Shown: positions 43,650 through 52,638 of the stretch, piece by piece | How the letters are laid out: each line of letters starts with the position of its first letter | Position numbering within the stretch: the stretch's first letter is position 1 | Origin: Imbroritus primus | Lineage (GTDB): Bacteria > Pseudomonadota > Gammaproteobacteria > Burkholderiales > Burkholderiaceae | Length of the DNA: 64,000 nt | Assembly: GCF_964332355.1 (NCBI RefSeq) | Contig: NZ_OZ201293.1 | Location: 2,418,001 to 2,482,000 of the forward strand | Direction of reading: 5' to 3' | Translations under genes and position numbers: made by a program | The notes under the pieces: generated by a model | Seen by the model: the letters and a program-made list of their open reading frames with translations, nothing else | Told to the model about the DNA's origin: nothing | Database searches by the model: none

Positions 43650-44108
43650 GGCTTTATTCTACCCCCTAACCGGTGTTCTGCAATTTGGGGAAAAGCGCGG
43701 ATCTTCAAGCCCTTCCGCGCCGGACCCTCACAAATTTTTGCGATGTCGCCCCGTCATGTTCACAGAGTACTCCATGGCGGCACCCGATGCATCCTCTCGC
43801 GGTGGCCGCCACGAACTTCAGAAATTTGTTAAATCTCGAAAAACACCCCCAAAATCTGGCGTAAAAGCGCCACAAATCGCCGATTTGGCCGATTGACTCT
43901 GTTTTTGGATCGCCGAAAATCATGTCCACATTTTTCACCCGGAGGCTTGCGGGCGCTCCAGCGGAAAGATGTTCAGGTGAGCGGACCGGTCCCCGGCAGG
44001 TGCCCGCATCAGGCCGCCCCGTGCACCTCACTGTGTGAGTCGCATGGCAAGCGGTCTGGTTCACATGTCCGGTTCGCTCGTGTTTCGCTTCTCTGTAGGA
44101 GTTTTGGT
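43650..44108. other. 459-bp divergent gap between clpS and the cold-shock gene
   Basis: No gene is seen. For the cold-shock gene a candidate promoter is TTGACT (43893-43898) with GAAAAT (43915-43920), which would give a ~180-nt leader, as expected for cold-shock mRNAs. The stretch 43780-43930 is clearly AT-richer than its surroundings, fitting a promoter region for both divergent genes. Confidence 0.4.
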
Positions 44109-44324
44109 ATGGCACGCGGTGTGGTCAAATGGTTCAACGACGCCAAGGGATTTGGCTTCATCAGCCCGGCGGATGGCGGCGAGGAAATCTTCGCGCACTT
44201 TTCGGCAATCGTCATGGAAGGGTTCAAGACCCTGAAGGAAGGCCAGGCCGTCGAATTCGACGTCATTCAAGGACCAAAAGGCAAGCAGGCGACGGGCATT
44301 CGCGCCCTCAGCAATGCGGCCTGA
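44109..44324 (+). CDS. Cold-shock family RNA chaperone
   Basis: A 71-residue CspA-family protein. The RNP1 motif KGFGFI and the RNP2-like EIFAHFS motif mark the five-stranded OB fold that melts RNA secondary structure; the GxVKWFND start is typical. RNP2 reads IFAHFS rather than the commoner VFVHFS. A TAGGAG ribosome site lies eight bases before ATG 44109. The gene is monocistronic with its own terminator. The exact paralogue (A to E) cannot be named. Confidence 0.92.
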   Translation: MARGVVKWFNDAKGFGFISPADGGEEIFAHFSAIVMEGFKTLKEGQAVEFDVIQGPKGKQATGIRALSNAA

Positions 44325-44341
44325 CGATGGCGACCCGCCAG

Positions 44342-44370
44342 AAAACCCGGCACCATGCCGGGTTTTTTTT
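44342..44370 (+). terminator. Rho-independent terminator of the cold-shock gene
   Basis: An 11-bp inverted repeat AAAACCCGGCA/TGCCGGGTTTT around CCA, followed by a T-run (eight T in all). It lies 18 bp past the stop and can also act on the convergent mdc operon. Confidence 0.88.
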
Positions 44371-44409
44371 CGCCTGCGGACAGCCAACACGCCGTGTCTG
44401 GCTGCCGGC

Positions 44410-45321
44410 TCAGTCGTCCAGCTGCCGGCGCAGCCAGTCGGTCGCCGCGCCGAATGAGCGGAAATCGTTGACGGAGCGAGCCCTGAGCGACAAACCGCTG
44501 TCGCCGCAGAGTTTGGTCAGTGAGCGCCCCGGCCCCAGTTCCAGCACCACACGCGCCCCTGATTCCACGAGGCCGTGCATGCAGTCCACCCAGCGAATCG
44601 GTTCAGCCACGGCGCGCGGCAGGGCCTCGAGGCAAGCCGCCTGATCCCAGCATCGGGCGCCATCCAGACCGCGCAGCACCGGGATCGACAGACGCTGCAG
44701 CGGCACCCTCGCCAAGTCGAGCCGAAAGGCTTCCGCGGCTGGCTGGAGCAATGGCGTATGTGATGGCACATGAACATCCAGCAGGCGTGTCCACGCACCC
44801 GCCGCCTTGAGTGCCTGCTCGGCCTGCAGCAACGCGGGACGTGGCCCTGCCAGGACGGCGTGATCGGCATCATTCACGATGGCGACAAAGACGCCCCGGC
44901 CTGCCTGCATCTGTTCCAGCAATACACCCCGCACAGCCAGCATGCCGCAGTCCGGCGGAGCGTACCGATCCATGCAGGCTGCGCGCGACTGGACAACCTG
45001 TGCGGCCTGCTCCGGACTCCACGCGCCGGCACAGCTCCAGGCGGACACTTCACCGACGCTGTAGCCGGCAAATGCCACGGGTTCGGGTACGTCGGGTGCA
45101 AGCGCGGCCCAGGTGGCACTCGCCAGGGCAACCAGTGCAGGCTGTGCATAGGCATTGCCGAACAGGTCGTCACCGCGCCGCGCATGTGCGACCAGGTCGA
45201 GCGACAGGGCATCACTGAACCGCTCCAGCACCTCCCGCGCCCGTACATCGGCAACTGCCAGTTCGAACATGTCCGGAAACTGGCTCCCCTGCCCCGGACA
45301 GATGACGGCGAAATCCGGCAT
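44410..45321 (-). CDS. mdcH: Malonate decarboxylase epsilon subunit (malonyl-CoA:ACP transacylase)
   Basis: A 303-residue FabD-like acyltransferase. The catalytic serine is in the GYSVGE motif (near residue 90), ICPGQGSQ is the start motif, and the catalytic His lies in VPSHTPLL. MdcH loads malonyl onto the thiol of the prosthetic group on MdcC to activate malonate decarboxylase. It is the last gene of the operon, 6 bp after mdcB. Confidence 0.9.
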   Translation of the reverse strand: MPDFAVICPGQGSQFPDMFELAVADVRAREVLERFSDALSLDLVAHARRGDDLFGNAYAQPALVALASATWAALAPDVPEPVAFAGYSVGEVSAWSCAGAWSPEQAAQVVQSRAACMDRYAPPDCGMLAVRGVLLEQMQAGRGVFVAIVNDADHAVLAGPRPALLQAEQALKAAGAWTRLLDVHVPSHTPLLQPAAEAFRLDLARVPLQRLSIPVLRGLDGARCWDQAACLEALPRAVAEPIRWVDCMHGLVESGARVVLELGPGRSLTKLCGDSGLSLRARSVNDFRSFGAATDWLRRQLDD

Positions 45322-45327
45322 AACTGT

Positions 45328-46224
45328 TCAACCCTCGATGCGATGAACCAGCAGGCAGGCCGCCAGCAGATCGGCGCTGCCGCCGGGACTCAGGCGGCGG
45401 GCGCAGAAGGCCCGATGCAGCGCGACGGCGCGTGTTCGCCATGCTGGCACATGAACGCCTCCAGCGGCGAGGAACGCGCGTGCTTCGGTCTGGGCAAATG
45501 CCAGACCCGCCCCGCCCCCGCGGTGCAGAAGATTGGTATCGTCGAGCCGGGCTAGCAGGGCGAAGAATGCCTGCACGCGCGCCTGATTGGCGGATAGGCC
45601 CGCGGCCAGCACCGAGCGGTATGCGGGCAAGGCGACCTCATAGAGTGACGGAAAGCCGCCAAGCGCCTCCGCCTTGGCACCACCGACACCATGCATCGCA
45701 CTGGCCCGGCTGCCATGGCTAGCGGCGTCGCGCCGGTGACGAGCCAGATCATCGCCCCAGCACGCCTGCACGATTGCACCCAGCGCAACGGTGTCGGTAC
45801 CAGTGCCGGCCCCATGCTGTGCGCGAAAACCCGCCGCGGCTGCCAGCAGCCCGAGATTGAAGATGGCGCCGCGGTGCGTATTAATGCCATGTGTGGCCCG
45901 TAACATGTCAATCTCGGCCTCGATACCCAAACGCCGGAGCACGCCGAACGGTGCGCGTTCCGCTCCGGCCACGGCGATGCGGCTGAAGTAGTGCCGCAAA
46001 GCCAGCGTACTGCGCGCGAAAGTCGTCGCATCCATATCGGCATGGCTGCCAGTATCGACGAGGCTGACCAACCCGGGCTTGGGATAGGTAATGACTTCCT
46101 CCTGCAGCGCCCGCACGGCAGCGTTGCGGATTGTTCGTGCATAGGCTGGAGGCGCCGCCCCCGGTACGGAGGCCGGACTCGGCGACCGTGGCAACACTTC
46201 AGAGGTCACGGCCGAAGACGTCAT
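45328..46224 (-). CDS. mdcB: Triphosphoribosyl-dephospho-CoA synthase
   Basis: A 298-residue CitG/MdcB-family enzyme making the 2'-(5''-triphosphoribosyl)-3'-dephospho-CoA precursor of the MdcC prosthetic group. Family blocks visible are YPKPGLVSLVDTGSHADMD, THGINTHRGAIFNLGLL and LHRGGGAGLAF. I choose ATG 46224 because it overlaps the mdcG stop by 4 bp; an in-frame start at 46266 would lie inside mdcG. Confidence 0.9.
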   Translation of the reverse strand: MTSSAVTSEVLPRSPSPASVPGAAPPAYARTIRNAAVRALQEEVITYPKPGLVSLVDTGSHADMDATTFARSTLALRHYFSRIAVAGAERAPFGVLRRLGIEAEIDMLRATHGINTHRGAIFNLGLLAAAAGFRAQHGAGTGTDTVALGAIVQACWGDDLARHRRDAASHGSRASAMHGVGGAKAEALGGFPSLYEVALPAYRSVLAAGLSANQARVQAFFALLARLDDTNLLHRGGGAGLAFAQTEARAFLAAGGVHVPAWRTRAVALHRAFCARRLSPGGSADLLAACLLVHRIEG

Positions 46225-46916
46225 GGCCGTAGCTCCGCTTGCGCCGCCGTATCCCACGTGGCCCACACTTCGGCACGCGACCGCAAGACCGGCCCCGCGT
46301 CCGTGCGCACGAGCAGCCTGGACGCCTCCCCGGCCAGTTCACGCCAATTAACGGTGGCGCCATCCGGCAAGCGGATTTCACCATCGAGCCGGAATGGCGC
46401 CACGGTCTCGCAGCGGACTAGTTGCGCGAGCCACTGGCATGCCTGGATACCATCGCACGGCGCCGCCAGTAAATCGAGGTCGGAATCCGCGTGCAGATAA
46501 CCATCGCCAGCCGTGTGTTGCCAGAACGCCGAACCATACACGCCCAGCGGCATCCCCATGCCGGTAGCATAGTGGACCAGTTCACGGGCGACCGGCTGCA
46601 TGGACATGGGCAATACCGGAAGCACCTCGCCCAGGGACAACGGCGGCGCCACGCGCTGCACGGCTGTCATGGGGACGCAACATGCGATCCGTGGACGCGT
46701 GCCGGCGACGGGAGGCAGCGCCAGCCCGAGTGGCATGCCGGTCAAGGCATCACCGGCCATGCGGCTGCGTCCGACGAGAGGGCGTCCGGCATTTACCCAG
46801 TCCAGCACCGCCTGCACTGCCCGGGCATCCGGACAGTTGCCGATCTCCGGTACCTCGAGCGTAGTCTCGAGCCAGATGCGGCTATGTCGTCGGGTACCGG
46901 AGTCCGTGGGCAGCAT
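46221..46916 (-). CDS. mdcG: Phosphoribosyl-dephospho-CoA transferase
   Basis: A 231-residue transferase that attaches the prosthetic group to a serine of MdcC. The nucleotidyltransferase motif is clear: YGSAFWQHTAG followed by HADSDLDLL with its Asp pair. The start at 46916 (MLPTDSGTRRHSR) shares one base with the mdcE stop. The frame is open for 135 codons further upstream, but that part is out-of-frame mdcE sequence and not MdcG-like. Confidence 0.87.
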   Translation of the reverse strand: MLPTDSGTRRHSRIWLETTLEVPEIGNCPDARAVQAVLDWVNAGRPLVGRSRMAGDALTGMPLGLALPPVAGTRPRIACCVPMTAVQRVAPPLSLGEVLPVLPMSMQPVARELVHYATGMGMPLGVYGSAFWQHTAGDGYLHADSDLDLLAAPCDGIQACQWLAQLVRCETVAPFRLDGEIRLPDGATVNWRELAGEASRLLVRTDAGPVLRSRAEVWATWDTAAQAELRP

Positions 46917-47620
46917 CACGGCGCGGCCAGCACGTCCGCAATAACCTGCGCGGCATGTGTCCGCCCGCCGCGCTGTGCACCAAGCGTGGCGCGCAGATCG
47001 CCTGCGGGCGGTACCGCGAGCGCCTGCTGCAGCTGCATGGCGAGGTCGCCTTCCCAGGCCGCCTCGACCGCCCCCAGTCGCACATAGTTGCCAACCCCAG
47101 GACCGAAGATGGCCGAGGTACGGCACAAGTCCTGCAAGTCTTGGATAGGAATCTGCGTGATGCGCGACATGGCCGGCAAGGCCATTACGCGGATCTGCGC
47201 ATCGGCGGCAGCATAAGTCCGATCGGCAATCATGCCGAGCGACAGAAAACCGCCGCTGACCGCCTCGCCATAGACCAGGCACAGCAGCCGGTGCCCGCGC
47301 ATGCGCGCGACCTCGAAACACTTCGCGAGATGCGCCAGGTAGCCGGCGTTGCCCAGCAATTCATCGCGCCGCGCCAGTTGCTGGCCCTGGGTATCGACCA
47401 GCATCAGGATCGGCCGCTCCGGATGGTGCTCGACAATGTCCAGCACGTGGCCGGCCAGCGCAAAAGCGAGGTCAACGCCTATACCGGCGCGGTTGCATGT
47501 GCCGACCACAGCAACCGGGCCGAGCGCCGTATCGCCCGTGCCATGCACGAGGTCACCGTCTACGTGGACGGTATGGCCCGCCGGAAACAGCATATTGCAG
47601 AGACTCAGAACATCATGCAT
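46916..47620 (-). CDS. mdcE: Malonate decarboxylase gamma subunit
   Basis: A 234-residue carboxyltransferase-fold protein; with MdcD it forms the malonyl-S-ACP decarboxylase. Visible are VGTCNRAGIGVDLAFALAG, PILMLVDTQGQQLARRDEL and VYGEAVSGGFLSLGM. I choose ATG 47620 (MHDVLSLCNML), which overlaps the mdcD stop by 8 bp; upstream codons of the open frame lie within mdcD. Confidence 0.9.
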   Translation of the reverse strand: MHDVLSLCNMLFPAGHTVHVDGDLVHGTGDTALGPVAVVGTCNRAGIGVDLAFALAGHVLDIVEHHPERPILMLVDTQGQQLARRDELLGNAGYLAHLAKCFEVARMRGHRLLCLVYGEAVSGGFLSLGMIADRTYAAADAQIRVMALPAMSRITQIPIQDLQDLCRTSAIFGPGVGNYVRLGAVEAAWEGDLAMQLQQALAVPPAGDLRATLGAQRGGRTHAAQVIADVLAAP

Positions 47621-48533
47621 CGGCACGCTCCCGGATCGCATCGGCCATTGCGACAAATGCCGCAGTATCCAGCATCGGCACGTCGGCCGGTTGTTCTACG
47701 CCAAGGGCAGACCAGATCTCGATGGCGTCCTGTGCCGCGCCGAAACGTTGCAGACGACGCGCCAGCGCCTGATGCTCGCGCTGCACCGCCTCGAGCGTCA
47801 GGGCCACCGGCTGGTCGAGCAGCGCCGCGACGGCCTGGCGCAGTTCACCCATCGTGTCCGCGGCGAAACTACCGGCCTCGCCGAGCAGGTAGCGATGCTT
47901 GCCACCCATGGTGCGCCACACCAGCGCCCGATCCATGGCATCGAATTCTTCCACGCCCTTCTGCGATTCGATGACCTCCGGCCCTGACACCGAATGCCGT
48001 CCTTCTTCCGTTATCACGATATGGTCGCAACATCGTGCGACGATACCCAGGCCACCATAGCAACCATTGCCACCGGCGCACACCACGATCACCGGCACGC
48101 CAGCGGCGCGGGCTTCAAACACTGCGCGCTGGATTTCGGAGATGGCGATCAGTCCTGCATTGGCTTCATGGAGCCGCACGCCGCCCGTATCCCACAGCAG
48201 CACCACGGCGTCCGGCTTGCGCTGCGCGGCGCGCTTAAGCAGGCCAGTCAGCTTGGCGCCATGGACCTCGCCGACGGAGCCGCCCATGAATGCCGGCTCC
48301 TGCGCCGCGAACAGTACCGTGCGGCCATTCAGTTGCGCGCTGCCGATCATCACGCCGTCATCGAACGCGACCGGCAAACCCAGCGTGCCGAGATGCGGGC
48401 TGGTGACGCGTGCCTGCGGCGGCAGAATCTCCTGCACCGAGCCTGCATCGAAAAGACCGGCGACACGCTGGCGTGCCGTCGCCTCGTAGTAACTGCCCGC
48501 ACCAATGCCAGGCATGGTTGTACTTGCCTGCAT
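47613..48533 (-). CDS. mdcD: Malonate decarboxylase beta subunit
   Basis: A 306-residue carboxyltransferase-fold subunit of the decarboxylase. Visible are YYEATARQRVAGLFDAGS, FMGGSVGEVHGAKL, LLWDTGGVRLHEANAGL and GNGCYGGLGIVARCCD. The start at 48533 follows the mdcC stop after one base; the frame is open further upstream but inside mdcC. It releases CO2 from malonyl bound to MdcC, leaving acetyl-ACP. Confidence 0.92.
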   Translation of the reverse strand: MQASTTMPGIGAGSYYEATARQRVAGLFDAGSVQEILPPQARVTSPHLGTLGLPVAFDDGVMIGSAQLNGRTVLFAAQEPAFMGGSVGEVHGAKLTGLLKRAAQRKPDAVVLLWDTGGVRLHEANAGLIAISEIQRAVFEARAAGVPVIVVCAGGNGCYGGLGIVARCCDHIVITEEGRHSVSGPEVIESQKGVEEFDAMDRALVWRTMGGKHRYLLGEAGSFAADTMGELRQAVAALLDQPVALTLEAVQREHQALARRLQRFGAAQDAIEIWSALGVEQPADVPMLDTAAFVAMADAIRERADA

Positions 48534-48534
48534 G

Positions 48535-48840
48535 TCAGATTCCCAGGTCTTCGGCGGCCTGCGCCAGCCGCAGCGATACCACGGACGGCGTGGCACCTGC
48601 ATCGTTGATCGTCACGAGCAGGTCGCCGACCCGACGCTGCTCGGCAAAATCGCGCAACACTGCCTGCCAGGTCGCGCCAAAGCCGCTGATCGACGTATCC
48701 ACGATAAAGCGCACCATGCCGCCAAGCGGACGCGGCTCGATCAGGGCCTCCATGTTGCCGGACCCCACCACCCCGACCACTGTCGGTGCGATGGTCCGGG
48801 CAGGTGCAAATGGCCCGAATTCGTATTCCAGATGTTCCAT
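48535..48840 (-). CDS. mdcC: Malonate decarboxylase acyl carrier protein (delta subunit)
   Basis: A 101-residue carrier protein. The prosthetic-group attachment serine is S27 in VVGSGNMEAL, matching the VGSGDMEVL motif of the characterised family. MdcG attaches 2'-(5''-phosphoribosyl)-3'-dephospho-CoA here, and the thiol then carries acetyl or malonyl. It lies 5 bp after mdcA. Confidence 0.92.
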   Translation of the reverse strand: MEHLEYEFGPFAPARTIAPTVVGVVGSGNMEALIEPRPLGGMVRFIVDTSISGFGATWQAVLRDFAEQRRVGDLLVTINDAGATPSVVSLRLAQAAEDLGI

Positions 48841-48845
48841 GGTCG

Positions 48846-50510
48846 TTACCAGTGACGAAAGCGTTTGGGCGGGTCGTACAGTCCGCCAGACCAGCGCACC
48901 AGATCCTTGATGGACTTAGCCGCCAGCAGGTCGCGCGTGGCCAGCCGGGCGTCGATGCCAAGATCCTCGGGCCGCTGGATGATGCCTTGGTCGCGCAAGT
49001 TCTCCACCGCTCTGCGGTCGCGCGCGAGACCGGCCGGGGTATAGCCGGCCACGCCGCGAATCGCCTGCTCGCGCTCTCGCAGGGTCGCACAGCGATGCAG
49101 GTGGGCGACGCCTTCCTCGGTCACGAGGTGCGTCAGGTCATCGCCGTAGATCATCACCGGCGGCAGATCGAGATTGAAATCCTGCTGCAACTGCAATGCG
49201 TCCAGTTGCTCCACGAACGTGGGCTGCATCTTTTCGCGGAACGTCTCGACCATCTGCACGACCAGTTTGCGCCCGCGCGGCATGCGCGAGATGCCGCCCG
49301 CACTCTCCGCGCCAGCCTTCAGCCAAGCATGGCTCGAATGCCGGCGGCCGCGCGATTCGCTGCCGAAATTCGGCGCGCCTCCGAAGCCGGCGATGCGGTT
49401 GAGCGTGGCGGTGGACGAGTTGCCTTCAAGGTCGATCTGCAGCGTCGAGCCGATGAACAGGTCGGCATAGTGCCCCGCCAGCTGGCAGAACGCGCGGTTC
49501 GAGCGCATCGAGCCATCCGGACCATTGAAGAACACATCGGAGCGCTGCTCGACATAGCGTTCCATGCCAAGCTCGGAACCAGCGCAGTGAATGCTCTTGA
49601 CGAAACCCGACTCGATGGCGGGAATCAGCGTCGGGCATGGATTGACGCTCATGTATTCGCAGATCTTGCCGCGCAGTCCAAGCGACTCGGCATAGGTCGG
49701 CAGGATCAGTTCGATGGCCGCCGTGTCGAAGCCGATGCCATGGTTAAGGCGTCGCACCTCGTAGGGCGCATAGATGCCCTTGATGACCATCATGGCCATC
49801 AGGATCTGGATCTCGCTGATCTGTGCCGGATCGCGCGTGAAGATGGGTTCGATGTAATGTGGTTTCGGCGCCTTCACTACGAACGACACCCAGTCGGCCG
49901 GTACGTCGACGCGCGGTACGCGCTCCACGATTTCGTTCACCTGGGCAATCACGATACCGCTCTTGAACGCGGTGCCCTCGACCACGGCTGGCGTATCTTC
50001 CGTGTTCGGTCCGGTGTACAGGTTACCCTCGGCATCGGCGCTCTGCGCCGCCACGAAGGCGACGCGCGGCGTCAGGTCGACAAAGTAGCGGCTGTAGAGT
50101 TCGAGGTAGGTGTGGATCGCCCCGACTTCGATCCGGCCGTCCTTGATGAGGCGCGCCATGCGCACACCTTGCTCGCCCGAATAGCAGAAGTCGAGCTTGC
50201 GGGCGATGCCGCGCTCGAACACATCAAGGTGCGAGGCCAGCGCGAGGTTGGACTGCACGATATGCAGGTCATGTACACGCGCCGGATCCACCTGGGCCAG
50301 GCAGGCCGACAGGAAGTCGGCATGCTTCTGGTTATTGCCCTCGATGCAGACACGGTCGCCTGGTTGCAGCAGCGCTTCCAGCAACGGCACGACCTCGCCG
50401 GCCGTGACATGCTTGCCGGAGGCCAGCGCGCCCACGCGCGCCAGGCGTTGCCGGCGGTCATCCGCCAGGGTGTTCCACTGGCGGGACATGGATGGGATCG
50501 TCAAAGTCAT
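48846..50510 (-). CDS. mdcA: Malonate decarboxylase alpha subunit (acetyl-ACP:malonate transferase)
   Basis: A 554-residue CoA-transferase-like enzyme that exchanges acetyl for malonyl on MdcC. Blocks visible are DRVCIEGNNQKHADFLSACL, DGRIEVGAIHTYLELYSRYF, TFIGSTLQ-type sequence in ADLFIGSTLQIDLEGN, and FGGAPNFGSESRGRRHSSHA. Length is normal. It follows the Bug receptor gene by 10 bp in the same operon. Confidence 0.95.
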   Translation of the reverse strand: MTLTIPSMSRQWNTLADDRRQRLARVGALASGKHVTAGEVVPLLEALLQPGDRVCIEGNNQKHADFLSACLAQVDPARVHDLHIVQSNLALASHLDVFERGIARKLDFCYSGEQGVRMARLIKDGRIEVGAIHTYLELYSRYFVDLTPRVAFVAAQSADAEGNLYTGPNTEDTPAVVEGTAFKSGIVIAQVNEIVERVPRVDVPADWVSFVVKAPKPHYIEPIFTRDPAQISEIQILMAMMVIKGIYAPYEVRRLNHGIGFDTAAIELILPTYAESLGLRGKICEYMSVNPCPTLIPAIESGFVKSIHCAGSELGMERYVEQRSDVFFNGPDGSMRSNRAFCQLAGHYADLFIGSTLQIDLEGNSSTATLNRIAGFGGAPNFGSESRGRRHSSHAWLKAGAESAGGISRMPRGRKLVVQMVETFREKMQPTFVEQLDALQLQQDFNLDLPPVMIYGDDLTHLVTEEGVAHLHRCATLREREQAIRGVAGYTPAGLARDRRAVENLRDQGIIQRPEDLGIDARLATRDLLAAKSIKDLVRWSGGLYDPPKRFRHW

Positions 50511-50520
50511 GCCCTATGCG

Positions 50521-51507
50521 TCATGATTCCAGTGTGATGTTGGATTCGCGGATGACTGTACCCCACTTCTTCAGGTCGTCGCGCGTGATGTCCGCGACTT
50601 CCTTGGGAGTGCGCGGGCCAATCTCGTCATTGCCGAGCTTCGCCAGTTCTTCAATGACCTGTGGATCGCGCATGATCTTCTGCAGCTCGGCCTGCATGCG
50701 GCTAGCTGCCGCCGCGGGAATACCGGCCGGCGCGACAAGCGTGAAACGCAGCGAAGCCTCGTAACCCGTCAAGCCCTGCTCCGCCAGCGTCGGTACATTG
50801 GGCAACGCCGCCGAACGTTTTTCGGAGGTCACGCCGAGCACACGCATCTTGCCTGACGCAATCAGGGGCAGTGCCGGGCCGATGGTCGCCATCATGATCG
50901 GGATCTGTCCACCCATCAGGTCGGTCAGCGCCGGCCCCGCACCGCGATAGGGAACGTGGCCCATCGTGACGCCCGCCTTGCGCTTGAACATTTCGCCGGC
51001 CAGATGATGCACCGAGCCGACACCCGAGCTGGCGTAGTTGTACTCGCCCGGCTTGGCCTTCTTGAGCAATGCGATCAGTTCGTCGAGCGTCTTGGCGGGA
51101 ACATTCGGATTGACCACCAGCGCCAGCCCCGTCGAGCAGACGTAGGAGAGCGGCGTGAAGTCCTTGAGCGGATCGTAATTGAGGGTGCGCAGGTGCGGCA
51201 TGATCGTCATCGGACCAGTATCGGTCAGGCCGATGGTGTAGCCGTCGTTGGTCGAGCGTGCTACCGAGTCTGCGCCGATGGAGGCGCCGGCGCCGGGCTT
51301 GTACTCATAGACGACCGGTTGCTTCAGCGCGGCTTCGAGGCGGCGGCCGACGATGCGCGCAGTGGCATCCGTGGCCCCGCCGGTCGCGTACCCCAGGATC
51401 AGCTTCACGGGCTTGGCGGGCCACACATCGGCCCGCGCCCCCGGAATGGCCAGCCAGGCGGCGCCAGCGCCGAGACAACTCAGTACTCTTCTCCGTTCCT
51501 GTTGCAT
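50521..51507 (-). CDS. Bug/TctC-family tripartite tricarboxylate transporter substrate-binding protein
   Basis: A 328-residue secreted periplasmic binding protein with a signal peptide to about residue 26 (ending PGARA). The fold shows the family pattern: WPAKPVKLILGYATGGATD, EYKPGAGASIGAD, YASSGVGSVHHLAGEMFK and HVPYRGAGPALTDLMGGQ. A GAGGAGG ribosome site precedes ATG 51507. It is the first gene of the malonate operon, so malonate is the likely ligand by context. The membrane partners TctA and TctB are not encoded here. Confidence 0.88.
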   Translation of the reverse strand: MQQERRRVLSCLGAGAAWLAIPGARADVWPAKPVKLILGYATGGATDATARIVGRRLEAALKQPVVYEYKPGAGASIGADSVARSTNDGYTIGLTDTGPMTIMPHLRTLNYDPLKDFTPLSYVCSTGLALVVNPNVPAKTLDELIALLKKAKPGEYNYASSGVGSVHHLAGEMFKRKAGVTMGHVPYRGAGPALTDLMGGQIPIMMATIGPALPLIASGKMRVLGVTSEKRSAALPNVPTLAEQGLTGYEASLRFTLVAPAGIPAAAASRMQAELQKIMRDPQVIEELAKLGNDEIGPRTPKEVADITRDDLKKWGTVIRESNITLES

Positions 51508-51825
51508 TGCCCTGCCTCCTCACATGTAGTCATCTACTTTTTATATACTCATAATATATTAGATGCACACGAACAATTCCGGGGCCGTTCCTAGGGTAAA
51601 CGACAGTCAAAAAGACAGGAACGGTCCTGCAGGGCGCCATGGCAGCCGTGCCTGCTCACATTGCGCAGGTTGTGTGAGGCGCGGCGACGCTCCGGATAGC
51701 GGAAGAAGCAGGACATGGGCGGGAGGCCTCTGGAGACAGCAGTACAGGACACGATGAGGCGGCGCGCGATCCCGTATCGATAAAGCAGGGACGGCGAAGG
51801 CCCGCCCGTCCGTGCAGCACGATGT
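51508..51825. promoter_or_regulatory. 318-bp gap carrying the malonate-operon promoter region
   Basis: No gene is seen. Just upstream of the Bug gene is a dyad GTAG-TCAT-CTAC (51526-51537) and a very AT-rich block (51537-51563) with several TATA-like boxes read leftwards, the best candidate for the mdc promoter and an operator. Further right a small stem GGACGG/CCGTCC (51789-51811) lies past the modE stop and may help end the mod operon. Confidence 0.45.
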
Positions 51826-52638
51826 TCAGGCAGGTACGCCGAGAATGACGCTCGAGGCCTTGAACATGGCCGAAGCCGGCTTGCCCTCGGCGAGGCCGAG
51901 CGCGGTGCAGCTGTCGTTGGTGATGATGGCAGCGACTGCCGCGCCGCCCGGCAGCTCGATCACCACCTCGGTATTCACGGCGCCCGGCTGCACGCGGGTG
52001 ACCTTGCCGGCCAGCTTGTTGCGGGCGGAGAAGCGCGCGCCTGCTTCGTCGGTGACGACAATGATGGACGACGACTTGATCAGCGCGAAGGCTTCCACGC
52101 CCGGCTTCAGCCCGAGCGACTGCGTGCTGCCGCACGTGACGATGGCAATGAGGCGATGGCCGCCCAGCACCTCGAGTTCGATCTCGTCATTCACCGCGCC
52201 GCTCTTGACCGTGACAACCTTGCCGAAGAACTGGTTGCGCGCACTGGTTTTCATGCTCATTCTCCTGAGAAGCAGGTAGTCCTCCGTAATACCGGCTGCC
52301 TGGCCGCTGAGCTGTGTCACGAAGCGACGGTGCTCCTGTTCGATCAGCCTAAAGTTTTCCACCAGCTGCTTGCCGCGCGCGGTGAGGACCGTGCCACCGC
52401 CGCCCTTACCGCCAGTCACCCGCTCGACCAGCGCCTCACCGGCGAGCGAGTTCATGGCGTCGATGGCATCCCAGGCGGCCTTGTAGCTCATCTTCATGGC
52501 CTTGGCCGCACCCGTGATAGAGCCAGTTTCCGCCACCAGCGCGAGCAGGCCGATGCGCCCCCTGCCCCCGAAATTTTCGCCACCCACGGTCATCCACACG
52601 GAGCCGTGCAGCTCGACCAGTTTGTCTTGCGCTGTCAT
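51826..52638 (-). CDS. modE: ModE, molybdate-responsive transcription regulator
   Basis: A 270-residue regulator. The N-terminal winged helix (residues ~25-110, GSITGAAKAMKMSYKAAWDAID, MTGGKGGGGTVLTARG-like) is followed by two molbindin/TOBE domains (residues ~130-200 and ~205-270, each starting with the SARNQFFGKV / SARNKLAGKV pattern). It binds molybdate and represses modABC at a ModE box, seen here at 54890-54917. It is the last gene of the mod operon and overlaps modC by 4 bp. Confidence 0.93.
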   Translation of the reverse strand: MTAQDKLVELHGSVWMTVGGENFGGRGRIGLLALVAETGSITGAAKAMKMSYKAAWDAIDAMNSLAGEALVERVTGGKGGGGTVLTARGKQLVENFRLIEQEHRRFVTQLSGQAAGITEDYLLLRRMSMKTSARNQFFGKVVTVKSGAVNDEIELEVLGGHRLIAIVTCGSTQSLGLKPGVEAFALIKSSSIIVVTDEAGARFSARNKLAGKVTRVQPGAVNTEVVIELPGGAAVAAIITNDSCTALGLAEGKPASAMFKASSVILGVPA

